From contig NZ_JACHNC010000001.1 of NCBI RefSeq assembly GCF_014205215.1, positions 1,307,001 through 1,371,000 on the forward strand: a stretch of 64,000 nt of DNA, given 5' to 3'. A program made the position numbers and the translations under genes. Below the pieces are notes generated by a model that was given only the letters and a program-made list of their open reading frames with translations, was not told the origin of the DNA and made no database searches. The stretch is from Actinoplanes lobatus. Lineage in GTDB: Bacteria; Actinomycetota; Actinomycetes; Mycobacteriales; Micromonosporaceae. Below are positions 53,816-62,710 of this stretch, in pieces. Numbering within the stretch: the stretch's first letter is position 1; the number at the start of each line of letters is the position of its first letter.

Positions 53816-54001
53816 TCGGTAGGTAAAGCTTAGCTCGTCCTCCGCGGGGCCCGCACACCACCCCCCTCCTCAGGCGGCGGATGCCGCCCACGCAGCGAAA
53901 ACCCACTCCTCCGGCGTGTGCGCCGGTCGGCGCACACGTACCGGTCTCCGTGGTCGCCCGCCCGCGTCACAGCGGCAGACCGGGCACACGGGCAGCGCGA
54001 C

Positions 54002-54205
54002 GTGAGCGCCCGCCGGGCCGGACAGCACGGGCAGCACGACGCGAACACCCGCCAGGCCGGACAGCGCGGCGTGAGCGCCCGCCAGGCCGGACAGCACGGC
54101 GTGAGCGCCCGCCAGGCCGGACAGCACGGGCGACGCAACGTGAGCGCCCGCCGAGCCGGACAGCACGGCGTGAGCACCCGCCAGGCCGGACAGCACGGGC
54201 GACGG
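54002..54205. repeat. minisatellite, six imperfect copies of a 30-bp unit
   Basis: Units based on GTGAGCGCCCGCCAGGCCGG plus ACAGCACGGC start at 54002, 54041, 54071, 54101, 54140 and 54170. Units 1 and 4 carry an extra nine bases before the next unit. All spacings are multiples of three. The copies differ at only a few positions each. Confidence 0.85.
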
Positions 54206-54422
54206 ATGACAGTGGGGCAATTGACCAGCAGGGTCTCCGCTGAGAGCCGGCCGGACCACCGACCTCCGCCGACGGTCGCGGCACAGGGCTGGCCCCTGGC
54301 GGCTTGGCGCGGGAAGCCACTGGAACGGGCAGGAATCGCCGGGGCAGCACAGCCCCCGTACAAGAAGGAGGGCAGGAGAGGCACGCGCGGGCCACGCAGA
54401 CGTCAGGAACGGACCGAGCCCT

Positions 54423-54538
54423 GCGCACGGGACGGCCGCCGCGGCGCCGACGCCTACGAACCCCGTTCATCCCGCCGGAGCCCCGCGCACGGGACGGCCG
54501 CCGCGGCGCCGACGTCTACGAGCCCGTTCATCCCGCCG
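54423..54538. repeat. direct repeat of about 54 bp
   Basis: GCGCACGGGACGGCCGCCGC at 54423 and at 54485 begin two copies, 62 bp apart, that continue through GTTCATCCCGCCG with few mismatches. It lies between the minisatellite and tRNA copy 2. Confidence 0.8.
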
Positions 54539-54736
54539 AGTCCGGCGCGAGGACGGCCGAGGGCCTGGGGTTCACCGGCGAGAAGTGGCTACGGGCCGAA
54601 CGGAAGCGCACAAAGCGGAGAGAAACACTGTCGCAGCCACGCGGCGAGCGGGCGACAGGTCACCCGGCGGGGCCGGCCCACCCAGCGCAATCACCGCACC
54701 GTGGGCTCTGGGGCTCGGCCTCAGGAGGGAAATACG

Positions 54737-54770
54737 AAGAAGGGCCCGGTCCGCGGACCGGGCCCTTCTT
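54737..54770 (-). terminator. terminator of tRNA-fMet copy 2
   Basis: A 16-bp perfect stem (54737-54752 with 54755-54770) rich in GGGCCCGGTCC lies five bases past the 3' end of the tRNA. Confidence 0.8.
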
Positions 54771-54775
54771 ATTCG

Positions 54776-54849
54776 TAGCGGGGACAGGATTTGAACCTGC
54801 GACCTCTGGGTTATGAGCCCAGCGAGCTACCGAGCTGCTCCACCCCGCG
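54776..54849 (-). tRNA. initiator tRNA-fMet(CAU), copy 2, CCA not encoded
   Basis: The 74-nt sequence is identical to copy 1, including the C1-U72 mismatch and the CAU anticodon. The identity extends a few bases into the 5' flank (ACCGA). The 3' flank reads CGA instead of CCA, so CCA must be added after transcription. Confidence 0.96.
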
Positions 54850-54911
54850 TCGGTTTCTTAACCCTAGCGCACCGACTCCGGGGACCGCAAAACGGCCCCC
54901 GGAGACGATCG

Positions 54912-57899
54912 TCACCCGCCCGATGTTCCCGACGGGCTGGCAGCCGTGGACGGGCTCGGCGACGTGCTCGGCGACGTGCTCGGCGCGGCGCCGGGCTTGC
55001 TGGCCGCCTGGAAGCGGGCCATAGCCTCGTCGAGGGCCTTGAGCGCCTCACCCTGCTTGGCGAAGTCGCCGGCCTGCTGCGCGGCGCGCAGGTCCTCGAT
55101 GGCCTTGTCGACGTCCGCGGCCGCCTGGGCCAGCTCGGCGCTGATCTGGCCGGGCGGCTGGTTGGTGGACGGCGGGGTCGTCGGGGTCGTCGGGGTGCCG
55201 CCGGTGCTGGGCGGGGCGGCCTTACCGAGGGCCGCGAGTGCTTCGAGACCGCCGGTGAGGTTGTCCGCGAGGACGACGTAGTTGCCGGCGTCACCGTAGG
55301 AGACCAGCACCTTCTGGAGCAGTGGCGCCGTGCTGGCCTGGCTGTCCCGCACGTAGACGGGTTCGACGTACAGGATGTCGTCGGCCAGTGGCAGCGAGAT
55401 CAGGTTGCCGTAGAGAACCGTCGCCTGGCCACTACGGGTGAGCAGGGTCAACTGGTTGGAGACGGAGGAGTTGTTGACCATCCGCTGGTGCACCTGGACC
55501 GGACCGGGCACGACCGTGTTGTCGGGCAGCTCGAGAACTTCGAGCCGGGGTTGCCCGTCGACGTAGGAGCCGGAGATCAGGGCCGCCATGTTCTCCCGGT
55601 TGGCCGGGGTGACCCCGGAGGTCAGCTGGAACCGGGTCTCCTCCTGCTCGGGCAGCTTGACGTTCAGGTAGAACGGCGGCTGCTTGCCGCTCGACGGCGA
55701 GTCCGGAGCGTTCGGGACCTGCCAGAAGTCGTCGCCGGAGAAGAACGTCCGCGCGTCGGTGACGTGGAACTTGGTGAGCAGGTTGCGCTGCACCTTGAAC
55801 AGGTCGGCCGGGTAGCGGAAGTGCTCGGCAAGCGCCGCCGGGATCTGGCTCTTCGGGACGATCAGGTCGCCGCCGAACGCCTTGTTCCACGCCTTGAGAA
55901 CCGGGTCCTGCTCGTCGAACTCGTAGAGCGTCACGGTGCCGTCGTACGCGTCGACGGTCGCCTTGACCGAGTTGCGCATGTAGTTGACGTCGTCCTTGGC
56001 CAGGGCGAAGGAACCGGTGCCGGTCAGCTCGTCACGCGTCTCGGTGGCCAGGTTGATCTTCTGGGCGTACGGGTAGGTCTTCGCGGTCGTGTAGCCGTCG
56101 AGGATCCAGGTGATCCGCCCGTTGACGACGGCCGGGTACGGGTCGCCGTCGATGGTGAGGAACGGCGCGACCTTGGCGACCCGCTCACGGGGCTCCCGGA
56201 TGTACATCAGCCGGGAGTCCGCGTTGACCGCGTCGGAGAGCAGGAAGTTGCTCTCGGTGTTCTTGATCGCGAAGACCATCCGGCGGAAGAACGAGCCGAT
56301 CTCGACGCCGCCCTTGCCCTCGTACGTGTAGAGCACGTCACCGCTGCTGGCGTTCTGCTCCTGCGGCCGGTCGAACTCGACGTTCTTGTTCTCGTCATCC
56401 TGGCCGACGATCACGTACTCGGTGGACTGCTCGCCGTAGTAGATCCGCGGCTGCTCCGCCTTGATCAGGTCGGTCGCCTCGGAGCAGTCGGTCTGGCCCT
56501 GCCCGCCACCACCGAGGAAGCCGGACACGAAGTACGGCAGACCGGTGCCGCAGACCCGGTTGGCCGGCGCCGCCACCAGGCCGTAGCCGTGGGTGTAGAC
56601 GGTGTGCCGGTTGATCCAGTTGCGCTGCTGGGCGGTGAGCTTGTCGTCGTTTATCTCGCGGGCGCCGACCACGTAGTCCTGGCTCTTGCCGTCGATCGTG
56701 TAGCGGTCGACGTCCAGCTTCTCGCCGAAGTCGTAGAAGCCACGGGGCTGCTGGGACTGGGTGAACGCCTGGGAGACGAGCTGCGGGTCGACCAGCCGGA
56801 CGTTCTGCGCGCTGGTGTCGGCGGCCAGTGTCTCCGGTGGCCGGGCACTGCGGGCCGCGTACTGCGTGACGTCGGTGTTCTCCAACCCGAACGCCGCCCT
56901 GGTCGCTTCGATCGACCGTAAGATGTAGGGCGACTCCTTGTCCGAGAGGCTGGGCTTGACCTGGAAGTTCTGCACCGCCAGCGGGTAGATGCCGCCGATC
57001 GCCACGGCCGAGATGGCCAGCAGGGCGAGCGAGACACCGGGCCAGACCAGGTTCCGCATCACCGCGTTCGAGAAGACGATGATCGCGATCGCCACCACCA
57101 CGGAGATGTAGGCGAGGATCTCCTTGGCCGGAAGCAGCGCGTTGACGTCGGTGTAGCCGGCGCCGTAGAGATCCGGCGACACGTGCTTCTCCAGCAGCAG
57201 GGCCCGCCGGTCCAGCACGTAGGCCACCGCCTTGAGCAGCACGAAGACCGCGACCAGGGTGGTCAGGTGGGCACGCGCCGCCACGGTCATCCGGTCGCCG
57301 ACGCCCTGGAGGCGCACACCGCCGAAGATGTAGTGCACCGCCAGCGCGCCGAGCACCGACAGCACCACGGCCGTGAAGCCGAGCCCGAGCAGGTAGCGCA
57401 ACCACGGGTACTCGAACACGTAGAACGAGATGTCGATGTTGAACTGCGGGTCCGGGACGCCGAACGGTTCGCCGTTGCGGAACAGCATCCAGTCGCTCCA
57501 CCGGCTCTGCGCGGAGAGGCCCGCGAAGAAGCCGATGACCAGACCGGTCACCGCGATCCACGTCCCCAGGCGCGGGGCGAGGATCATCCGGTAGCGCTCG
57601 AGGGTGGCCTGTTCGGCGGAGTGCGGGCGCAGCAGCGGCCGCAGGCGGTACGCCAGGTAGAGGTTACCGGCGACGATCAGGGTCATCACCACACCGACCG
57701 CCACGAACAGGACGAGGCGGGTCAGCAGCACCCCGGAGAAGACACTCGTCTTCTGGACCTCGGAGAACCACAGATAGTCGGTGTACGCGTCGATACCCCA
57801 ACCGAGCAGCGTGAATAGGACGAAGACCCCGACCAGGACGCCGACGGTGACGCGACCGCGCCGGCTCATCCTCGGTAGAGGACTGTTACGCATGACCAC
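54912..57899 (-). CDS. UPF0182 family large membrane protein
   Basis: A 995-residue UPF0182 protein common in actinobacteria. Seven or so transmembrane helices fall in residues 15-320 (VGVLVGVFVLFTLLGWGI, LVLFVAVGVVMTLIVAGN and others). A large extracytoplasmic domain follows (LADDILYVEPVYV, LLQKVLVSYG), with a Thr/Pro/Ser-rich C-terminal tail. The molecular function is unknown. The start may be GTG at 57899 (GGAG five bases upstream) or ATG at 57893. It belongs to the conserved chromosomal region, not the peptide cluster. Confidence 0.93.
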   Translation of the reverse strand: MVMRNSPLPRMSRRGRVTVGVLVGVFVLFTLLGWGIDAYTDYLWFSEVQKTSVFSGVLLTRLVLFVAVGVVMTLIVAGNLYLAYRLRPLLRPHSAEQATLERYRMILAPRLGTWIAVTGLVIGFFAGLSAQSRWSDWMLFRNGEPFGVPDPQFNIDISFYVFEYPWLRYLLGLGFTAVVLSVLGALAVHYIFGGVRLQGVGDRMTVAARAHLTTLVAVFVLLKAVAYVLDRRALLLEKHVSPDLYGAGYTDVNALLPAKEILAYISVVVAIAIIVFSNAVMRNLVWPGVSLALLAISAVAIGGIYPLAVQNFQVKPSLSDKESPYILRSIEATRAAFGLENTDVTQYAARSARPPETLAADTSAQNVRLVDPQLVSQAFTQSQQPRGFYDFGEKLDVDRYTIDGKSQDYVVGAREINDDKLTAQQRNWINRHTVYTHGYGLVAAPANRVCGTGLPYFVSGFLGGGGQGQTDCSEATDLIKAEQPRIYYGEQSTEYVIVGQDDENKNVEFDRPQEQNASSGDVLYTYEGKGGVEIGSFFRRMVFAIKNTESNFLLSDAVNADSRLMYIREPRERVAKVAPFLTIDGDPYPAVVNGRITWILDGYTTAKTYPYAQKINLATETRDELTGTGSFALAKDDVNYMRNSVKATVDAYDGTVTLYEFDEQDPVLKAWNKAFGGDLIVPKSQIPAALAEHFRYPADLFKVQRNLLTKFHVTDARTFFSGDDFWQVPNAPDSPSSGKQPPFYLNVKLPEQEETRFQLTSGVTPANRENMAALISGSYVDGQPRLEVLELPDNTVVPGPVQVHQRMVNNSSVSNQLTLLTRSGQATVLYGNLISLPLADDILYVEPVYVRDSQASTAPLLQKVLVSYGDAGNYVVLADNLTGGLEALAALGKAAPPSTGGTPTTPTTPPSTNQPPGQISAELAQAAADVDKAIEDLRAAQQAGDFAKQGEALKALDEAMARFQAASKPGAAPSTSPSTSPSPSTAASPSGTSGG

Positions 57900-57996
57900 G
57901 TTGGCTCCACACTTCCTCTGGCCGGTTCTTCACCTTACGATGTCGCATCCAGCTTCGATACGCGGCAGAACTGTCTCGTCACTCCTGGCACACACA

Positions 57997-59025
57997 TCAC
58001 GATGCCGAGCACGGTTTCGGGGTGTTACCGGAGGTGAAGGCCTGTAGCGCGGTGAGCGCGTCGTCCACCGTGGCCACCTCGGCCATCGGCAGGCCGGGCA
58101 CGGCGTTCCGCAGCGCCTCCGCACAGTTCTCCCGGGGGACCAGGAAGAGCTCGGCGCCGGCCTTCTTCGCGCCGACCAGCTTCTGCGGGATGCCGCCGAT
58201 CGGGCCGACGTTGCCGCTGTCGTCGATGGTGCCGGTGCCCGCGATCACCTTGCCGCCGGTCAGGTCCTCGGGGCGCATCTTGTCGATGATGCCGAGGGTG
58301 AACATCAGGCCGGCGCTCGGCCCACCGATCTTGTCGAGGTCGATCTCGATCTCGTACGGGTTGGGCTGCTTGGTGTCGATCTCGATGCCGATCCGCGGCG
58401 TGCCGTCCTTCTCGTCGGCGCGCGAGGTGATCTGCGCCGTGGCCGGCTGCCCGCCCCGGGTGTAGGCGACCGTCAGGGTGGACCCGGCCGGCTTGCTCCG
58501 GACCAGCTCGGTCACCTGGGCGCGGTCGGTGATCGCGGTGCCGTCGACCGCGGTGATCACGTCGTCCGCCCGCAACACGCCCTCGGCCGCACCACCCGGG
58601 GTGACCTTGGCCACGTAGACCTGCACCGGGTAACCGAGCTCACGCAGAGCCACCGTCTCGGCGCTGCTCTGCGACTGCTTCCACTCCTGGGCGTTCTGCT
58701 CCTGGACCTGCTTCTCGCTCTGGTCCGGCGGGTAGATCAGCTCACGCGGCACCACCGCGTCGGAGTTGCTCAGCCAGCTGCGGATCGCCTGGACCAGCTC
58801 CACCTGTGACTGCACGTTGACGGTGGTCAGGCGCAACTGGCCGGCCGACTTCGAGGTCTCGCCCTTCGTGACCTGGATGACCTCGGTGCCGTTGTCCGAA
58901 CCGAGGGTGTCGACCGTGGGGCCGGGCTTGAGCACCACGTAGGGCATCGGTGCGACCATGACACCGGCAGCCAGGAGTGCGGTGATCAGGGCGCCGAGGA
59001 TGACGGTGACACCGCGACGTCTCAT
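57997..59025 (-). CDS. PDZ-domain Lon-type serine protease (YlbL family)
   Basis: About 342 residues: an N-terminal membrane anchor (GVTVILGALITALLAAGVMV), a PDZ domain (YVAKVTPGGAAEGVLRADDV and following), and a C-terminal Lon-type peptidase domain. The catalytic Ser is in GGPSAGLMFTLG and the Lys in IPQKLVGAKKAG. The homologue in Bacillus subtilis is YlbL, and actinobacterial relatives lie beside UPF0182 as here. It likely processes or degrades proteins at the outer face of the membrane. The ATG at 59025 is preferred; a GTG six codons upstream (59043) is possible. Confidence 0.9.
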   Translation of the reverse strand: MRRRGVTVILGALITALLAAGVMVAPMPYVVLKPGPTVDTLGSDNGTEVIQVTKGETSKSAGQLRLTTVNVQSQVELVQAIRSWLSNSDAVVPRELIYPPDQSEKQVQEQNAQEWKQSQSSAETVALRELGYPVQVYVAKVTPGGAAEGVLRADDVITAVDGTAITDRAQVTELVRSKPAGSTLTVAYTRGGQPATAQITSRADEKDGTPRIGIEIDTKQPNPYEIEIDLDKIGGPSAGLMFTLGIIDKMRPEDLTGGKVIAGTGTIDDSGNVGPIGGIPQKLVGAKKAGAELFLVPRENCAEALRNAVPGLPMAEVATVDDALTALQAFTSGNTPKPCSAS

Positions 59026-59115
59026 GCGCGGAAGCGTACCCACCCTGTCTGAGTTCTCTCTGAGCTGACACCGCCCTCAGTCCGCTACGGGGTTTTCGCG
59101 CGTACCGTTGGGGTC

Positions 59116-60351
59116 GTGCCTGATATCCCGTTCGGCTTCTCCCTGCCGGGCGCTCAGCCGCCCGACCCCTCCGACCCGCAGCAGATGCAGCAGTTCATGG
59201 CGCAGCTGCAGCAGATGTTCGCCGCGCCCGGCAGTGGCCCGGTCAACTGGGACCTGGCCCGACAGGTCGCCGCCAGCCAGCTCTCGGCGTCCGGTGACCC
59301 AGCGGTGAACATGCTGGAGCGCCACCAGGTCGAGGAGGCGCTCCGCCTCGCCGACCTCTGGCTCGACCCGGTGTGCGCGCTTCCCAGCGGCATCCACAAG
59401 TCCGTGGCGTGGAACCGCAACGAGTGGATCTACAACACTCTCGACGTCTGGAAGAAGCTGTGCGAGCCGATCGCCGGCCGCATGGTCGGCGCCATGGGCG
59501 ACCTCGTGCCCGAGGAGGCCCGCGCCCAGCTCGGCCCGATGCAGTCGATGGTCGCCACGCTCGGCGGCGCGCTCTTCGGCGGCCAGCTCGGCCAGGCCTT
59601 CGGCCAGCTCGCGGCCGAGGTCCTCTCGGCCGGTGACATCGGCCTTCCGCTCGGTCCGGCCGGCACGGCCGCGCTGGTCCCGTCCAACATCAAGGCGTAC
59701 GGGTCCGGCCTCGAGCTTCCGGAGGACCAGGTCCGGCTGTACGTGGCGTTGCGCGAGGCCGCCCACCAGCGGCTGTTCGGGCACGTCCCGTGGCTGCGGG
59801 CGCATGTGCTCAGCGCCGTGGAGACGTACGCGAGCGGCATCACGGTCAACCGGGAGGCCATCGAGGAGGCGATGAGCCGCGTCGACCCGAGCGATCCCGA
59901 GTCGATGCAGGCGATGGCCCTGGAGGGCATCTTCACTCCGGAGGACACCCCGCAGCAGAAGGCCGGGCTGGCCCGGCTGGAGACCGCGCTCGCCCTGGTC
60001 GAGGGCTGGGTGGGCCACATCGTCGACGCCGCCGCGGGGGACCGTCTGCCGTCGGTGGCCGCGCTGGGCGAGGCGTTCCGCCGCCGCCGGGCCGCCGGTG
60101 GCCCGGCCGAGCAGACCTTCGCGGCCCTGGTCGGCCTGGAGCTGCGCCCACGTCGCCTGCGCGAGGCCGGCGCCCTGTGGGCCGCGGTCACCGAGCACCG
60201 CGGCATCCCCGGCCGGGACGCCCTCTGGGACCACCCCGACCTGCTGCCCACCAACGACGACTTCGCCGACCCGGACGGCTTCGCGCGCAGCCGCACCGAC
60301 TGGGACATCAGCGAACTCGAGGGCCTCGAAGACGGCCCGACCGAGGACTGA
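59116..60351 (+). CDS. DUF2342-family putative zinc metallopeptidase
   Basis: A 411-residue member of the actinobacterial coenzyme F420-biosynthesis-associated/DUF2342 family, annotated as a zinc-dependent metalloprotease. The candidate metal motif is EAAHQRLF in VALREAAHQRLFGHVPWLR, an ExxH-type sequence. A Gln/Met-rich start (QQMQQFMAQLQQMF) precedes the domain and the C-terminus is acidic. Translation starts at GTG 59116. It is divergent from the PDZ-Lon gene, an arrangement common in this lineage. The substrate is unknown. Confidence 0.85.
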   Translation: MPDIPFGFSLPGAQPPDPSDPQQMQQFMAQLQQMFAAPGSGPVNWDLARQVAASQLSASGDPAVNMLERHQVEEALRLADLWLDPVCALPSGIHKSVAWNRNEWIYNTLDVWKKLCEPIAGRMVGAMGDLVPEEARAQLGPMQSMVATLGGALFGGQLGQAFGQLAAEVLSAGDIGLPLGPAGTAALVPSNIKAYGSGLELPEDQVRLYVALREAAHQRLFGHVPWLRAHVLSAVETYASGITVNREAIEEAMSRVDPSDPESMQAMALEGIFTPEDTPQQKAGLARLETALALVEGWVGHIVDAAAGDRLPSVAALGEAFRRRRAAGGPAEQTFAALVGLELRPRRLREAGALWAAVTEHRGIPGRDALWDHPDLLPTNDDFADPDGFARSRTDWDISELEGLEDGPTED

Positions 60352-60393
60352 CCCACCGGGGCGCCGACCAGGCGCCCCGGACCAGGGTGATCC

Positions 60394-60999
60394 TCAGCCG
60401 CCGAGGAGGGCGCGGGTGTTCTCCCAGCCCTCCAGGGCCGGGTCGAGGGTGGCCAGGTCGGCCGGGCCGCGCAGGCGTCGCCACTGCGGGGTGGAGGTGA
60501 CCTCCCCGGGGGAGGGCGCGGTCTTCCGCAGCGCCGGTGCCGACCCCTGGTCCAGGTCGTGGTCGGCCAGCCATTCGGGCGCGGGCAGGCTGGTCGCCAC
60601 CCCGAAGAGGCCGCCGGCCGGACCACCCGCGGCCACCGCGACCGCCTTACCGTCGAGCGGGCGGAGCAGCTTGCCCAGCGTCATCCCGGGCACGTCCGGA
60701 GCATCGGCGGCGATCACCGCGGCCTGATCGAAACCGTCCTCCGCGGCAGCCCGCAGCACCGGCAGCACGGTCGGCGCCGGGATCTCGTAGATGTGCATCC
60801 CCGGCCAGGCGATCTCCTCGGCCAGGGCCCGGTCCCCGGGAGCCGCGGCGATCGCGGCCTCCGCCTGGGCCAGCCGGGCGAGCAGGTCGACCACGTCCTC
60901 GGCCATCGCGGTCCGCCAGGCGACCCGGTCGACACCCGGCGGGCTCCACGGAACCGGCACCAGCATCACCACAACCACCCGCCGCGTCACGCCCGCCAC
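60394..60999 (-). CDS. DUF2064/glycosyltransferase-A-like hypothetical protein
   Basis: A 201-residue protein starting VTRRVVVVMLVPVPWSPPG. The stretch AAVIAADAPDVPGMTLGKLLRPLDG resembles the nucleotide-sugar fold region of DUF2064 (TIGR04282-like) proteins, where a DxPDxP element binds the substrate. The classical metal-binding motif is not obvious. It converges with the DUF2342 gene. Start could be GTG 60999 or GTG 60990. The assignment to this fold is tentative. Confidence 0.7.
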   Translation of the reverse strand: MAGVTRRVVVVMLVPVPWSPPGVDRVAWRTAMAEDVVDLLARLAQAEAAIAAAPGDRALAEEIAWPGMHIYEIPAPTVLPVLRAAAEDGFDQAAVIAADAPDVPGMTLGKLLRPLDGKAVAVAAGGPAGGLFGVATSLPAPEWLADHDLDQGSAPALRKTAPSPGEVTSTPQWRRLRGPADLATLDPALEGWENTRALLGG

Positions 61000-61311
61000 C
61001 CTACCGACCGGCGCCCCGCTCCCACCCGCAACGCCGGGCCGTCGCTCGACACCGATCCGTTCTCCGGGTCCCTTCCACGCCTTCGCTCGCCCAGAACAGC
61101 CCCGCGACCAGCCGAAAGCCCTCAGCCAACTCTCAGCACCGCCCCGGGGTGACCGGGGCGGCGTGCGTGAGTGGGGCGCGGAGGGTGACCCACCACGGCG
61201 ATCTCACCGGGCCGGACCGGCCCGTCACGCCGCAGGCGCGCCGCGGCCGGGAGTGGGCAGCGAGCCGGGACCCTCCCGTCCAGGGGGCGTGTAGGCGTAC
61301 CGATAATGGGG
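61000..61311. other. 312-bp intergenic region
   Basis: It holds the promoter side of the DUF2064-like gene and the 3' flank of the YgjP-type gene. The only structure seen is the hairpin at 61139-61161. Confidence 0.6.
61139..61161 (-). terminator. terminator after the YgjP-type gene
   Basis: CCGCCCCGG (61139-61147) pairs with CCGGGGCGG (61153-61161) around GGTGA, about 150 bases past the stop of the YgjP-type gene. Confidence 0.5.
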
Positions 61312-61842
61312 TTATTCGGCCATCACGAGCGTGCCGGCCGCAGAGACGCCTTCCAGATAGCCGCGGGCGCGCTCGGCCTTGGGGAAGCGGTTCACCAGGT
61401 CCCAGAAGCGGGCGTTGTGGCTGGGTACGACCAGGTGGGCGAGTTCGTGCAGCAGCACGTAGTCGATGACCCAGTCGGGCATCTCCTGGATGCGGTGGGA
61501 GATGCGGATGGTCGCGTCGTCGGGGGTGCAGGAACCCCAGCGCCCGTTCTGGTTGGTCACCCAGCGCACGCTCGCGGGCACCACGCGGTCGGCGTGATCG
61601 GCCAGGTAGCGGCTGGTCAGGCGGCGGGCGCGGGCCAGCAGTTCGGCGTCGGTGCACCGCAGGCGTTCCTCGCGGGCGGCGAGCCGGGCGAGCATGCGCT
61701 CCACCCACTCCGTCTCCTCCGCGCGGGAGAATCGGTCCGGGATGAGTACCACGACTCGCTCGCCGTCGCGATACGCGGACACCGTCCGTCGCCGACGCTG
61801 ACTGCGCCGCACTTCCACGACAGGCTTGCGCGCGCGGGCCAT
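61312..61842 (-). CDS. YgjP-type (M48/SprT-like) metallopeptidase
   Basis: A 176-residue YgjP (DUF45) metallopeptidase. The zinc motif is HELAH in LLHELAHLVVPSHNARFWDL, with the family blocks NGRWGSCT and IRISHRIQEMPDWVIDYVL intact. An N-terminal basic stretch (MARARKPVVEVRRSQRRRR) is typical of the group. The substrate is unknown. It is divergent from the DUF5679 gene across a 500-bp gap. Confidence 0.92.
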   Translation of the reverse strand: MARARKPVVEVRRSQRRRRTVSAYRDGERVVVLIPDRFSRAEETEWVERMLARLAAREERLRCTDAELLARARRLTSRYLADHADRVVPASVRWVTNQNGRWGSCTPDDATIRISHRIQEMPDWVIDYVLLHELAHLVVPSHNARFWDLVNRFPKAERARGYLEGVSAAGTLVMAE

Positions 61843-62339
61843 TACCGGCTCGCGCGGCCCAGATTCGGGTTCACGTTGAGACGCTAATCCGCCGCACCCG
61901 GGTCACCGCAAGGGTACTGACAATGACTGTCACGGAAAATGCGCACTTCGCCCGCATATACCCGAAAAAAATTTCCCCACCGGCAACATCGGTGACATCC
62001 GTCAACCTAGACCATCGTCGACTCAAGCGCCCAACCGGCCCACCTGTCCGGTTCATGCCTTTGCGATGAGAATTGTCGGCGTGTCTGGGCAAAACAGGCT
62101 ATAAAGGGTACTTAGGACAGGCACACTCACGTCGTCGGCGACACCGCCGACGCTGCGCTGACATGGAACCGTCCTGACCTGGGTAAGTGAGCGCCCCGGA
62201 CGGGGAGCACACGACCACCCGGACAGGGGTGGCCACATCCGCGTGGCCGCATTGCGGTCCAGCGCCGCAGAGAGGTTCGCGCCCGCCGCCGCGAACAGAG
62301 GCACCGGGCCGGCGGCCGACGATACGACGAGGAGGAACC
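61843..62339. other. 497-bp divergent intergenic region
   Basis: The region is less GC-rich in the middle (CCCGAAAAAAATTTCCCC near 61964). It contains a TGACA-ATGAC-TGTCA palindrome near 61918 and a TATAAA near 62100 that could be a -10 element for the long leader of the DUF5679 gene. No gene is evident. The TGACA palindrome has a five-base spacer, unlike the eight-base spacing of the cluster operators. Confidence 0.5.
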
Positions 62340-62504
62340 GTGGCCGAGACCACCTACAACGGCTACTGCGTCAAGTGCAAGGAGAAGCGTGACTTCCAGG
62401 GCAACGTGGAGGTCTCCAAGACCGGCATGAACATGGCCAAGGGCAAGTGCCCGGTCTGCGGGACGACGATGAACCGGATCCTGGGCAAGGCTGCCAAGGC
62501 GTGA
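62340..62504 (+). CDS. DUF5679 zinc-ribbon protein (54 aa)
   Basis: A GTG-started 54-residue protein with AGGAGGAA just upstream. Two Cys pairs (CVKC and CPVC) form a zinc ribbon in NGYCVKCKEKRDFQ and GKCPVCGTTMNRILG. It matches the small actinobacterial DUF5679 family, which is conserved but of unknown function and possibly nucleic-acid binding. A longer in-frame ATG start exists upstream but lacks a ribosome site. Confidence 0.93.
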   Translation: MAETTYNGYCVKCKEKRDFQGNVEVSKTGMNMAKGKCPVCGTTMNRILGKAAKA

Positions 62505-62511
62505 GCCGCCA

Positions 62512-62549
62512 CCACCGGGGAGGAGCCACCACGGCCACCTCCCCGGTGG
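62512..62549 (+). terminator. terminator after the DUF5679 gene
   Basis: CCACCGGGGAGG (62512-62523) pairs perfectly with 62538-62549, a 12-bp stem eight bases past the stop codon. Confidence 0.75.
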
Positions 62550-62608
62550 AGGACCTGGCCGTAACCGTGTCCGCTCAGACACGTTGAGTCAACTAGGCCC
62601 CAACCGCC

Positions 62609-62670
62609 TGTGGATAACTAGCCCCGAACCTGTGGACAACCGTGGTCGCAGTCCTCGGGCCTGTGGATAA
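62609..62670 (-). promoter_or_regulatory. cluster of three perfect DnaA boxes
   Basis: Read on the minus strand, TTATCCACA (62670-62662), TTGTCCACA (62639-62631) and TTATCCACA (62617-62609) each match TTRTCCACA exactly and share one orientation within 62 bp. Each belongs to a 12-mer CCTGTGGAYAAC on the plus strand. They lie 40-100 bases before the ThiF-like gene. No dnaA or dnaN gene is present. Confidence 0.75.
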
Positions 62671-62710
62671 CATCACCACTGCGCAGCTTCGCAGTGACAC
62701 CCTGTCATGC

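Larger units (their letters stand above)
53816..54736. other. repeat-rich region between the two initiator tRNA genes
   Basis: About 920 bp of very GC-rich DNA in which several frames are open on both strands but none has a clear ribosome site, known domain or convincing composition. It contains a minisatellite (54002-54205) and a direct repeat (54423-54538). The frames translate to monotonous Arg/Pro or Ala/Gly repeats. It is probably noncoding. Confidence 0.55.

Noticed and set aside
54002..54205. CRISPR array
   Set aside because: The units are contiguous or separated by only nine bases, with no unique spacers and no cas genes.
53739..54849. Integrated element flanked by tRNA-derived att sites
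   Set aside because: Both tRNAs are complete and the 0.96 kb between them holds no integrase or other mobile gene.
61918..61933. Further site for the ArsR-type regulator (TGACA...TGTCA)
   Set aside because: The arms are reversed and the spacer is five bases, not eight, and the site lies outside the peptide cluster.
62600..62700. Chromosomal origin of replication
   Set aside because: Three DnaA boxes alone are too few, and dnaA, dnaN, rpmH or an AT-rich unwinding region are not present.
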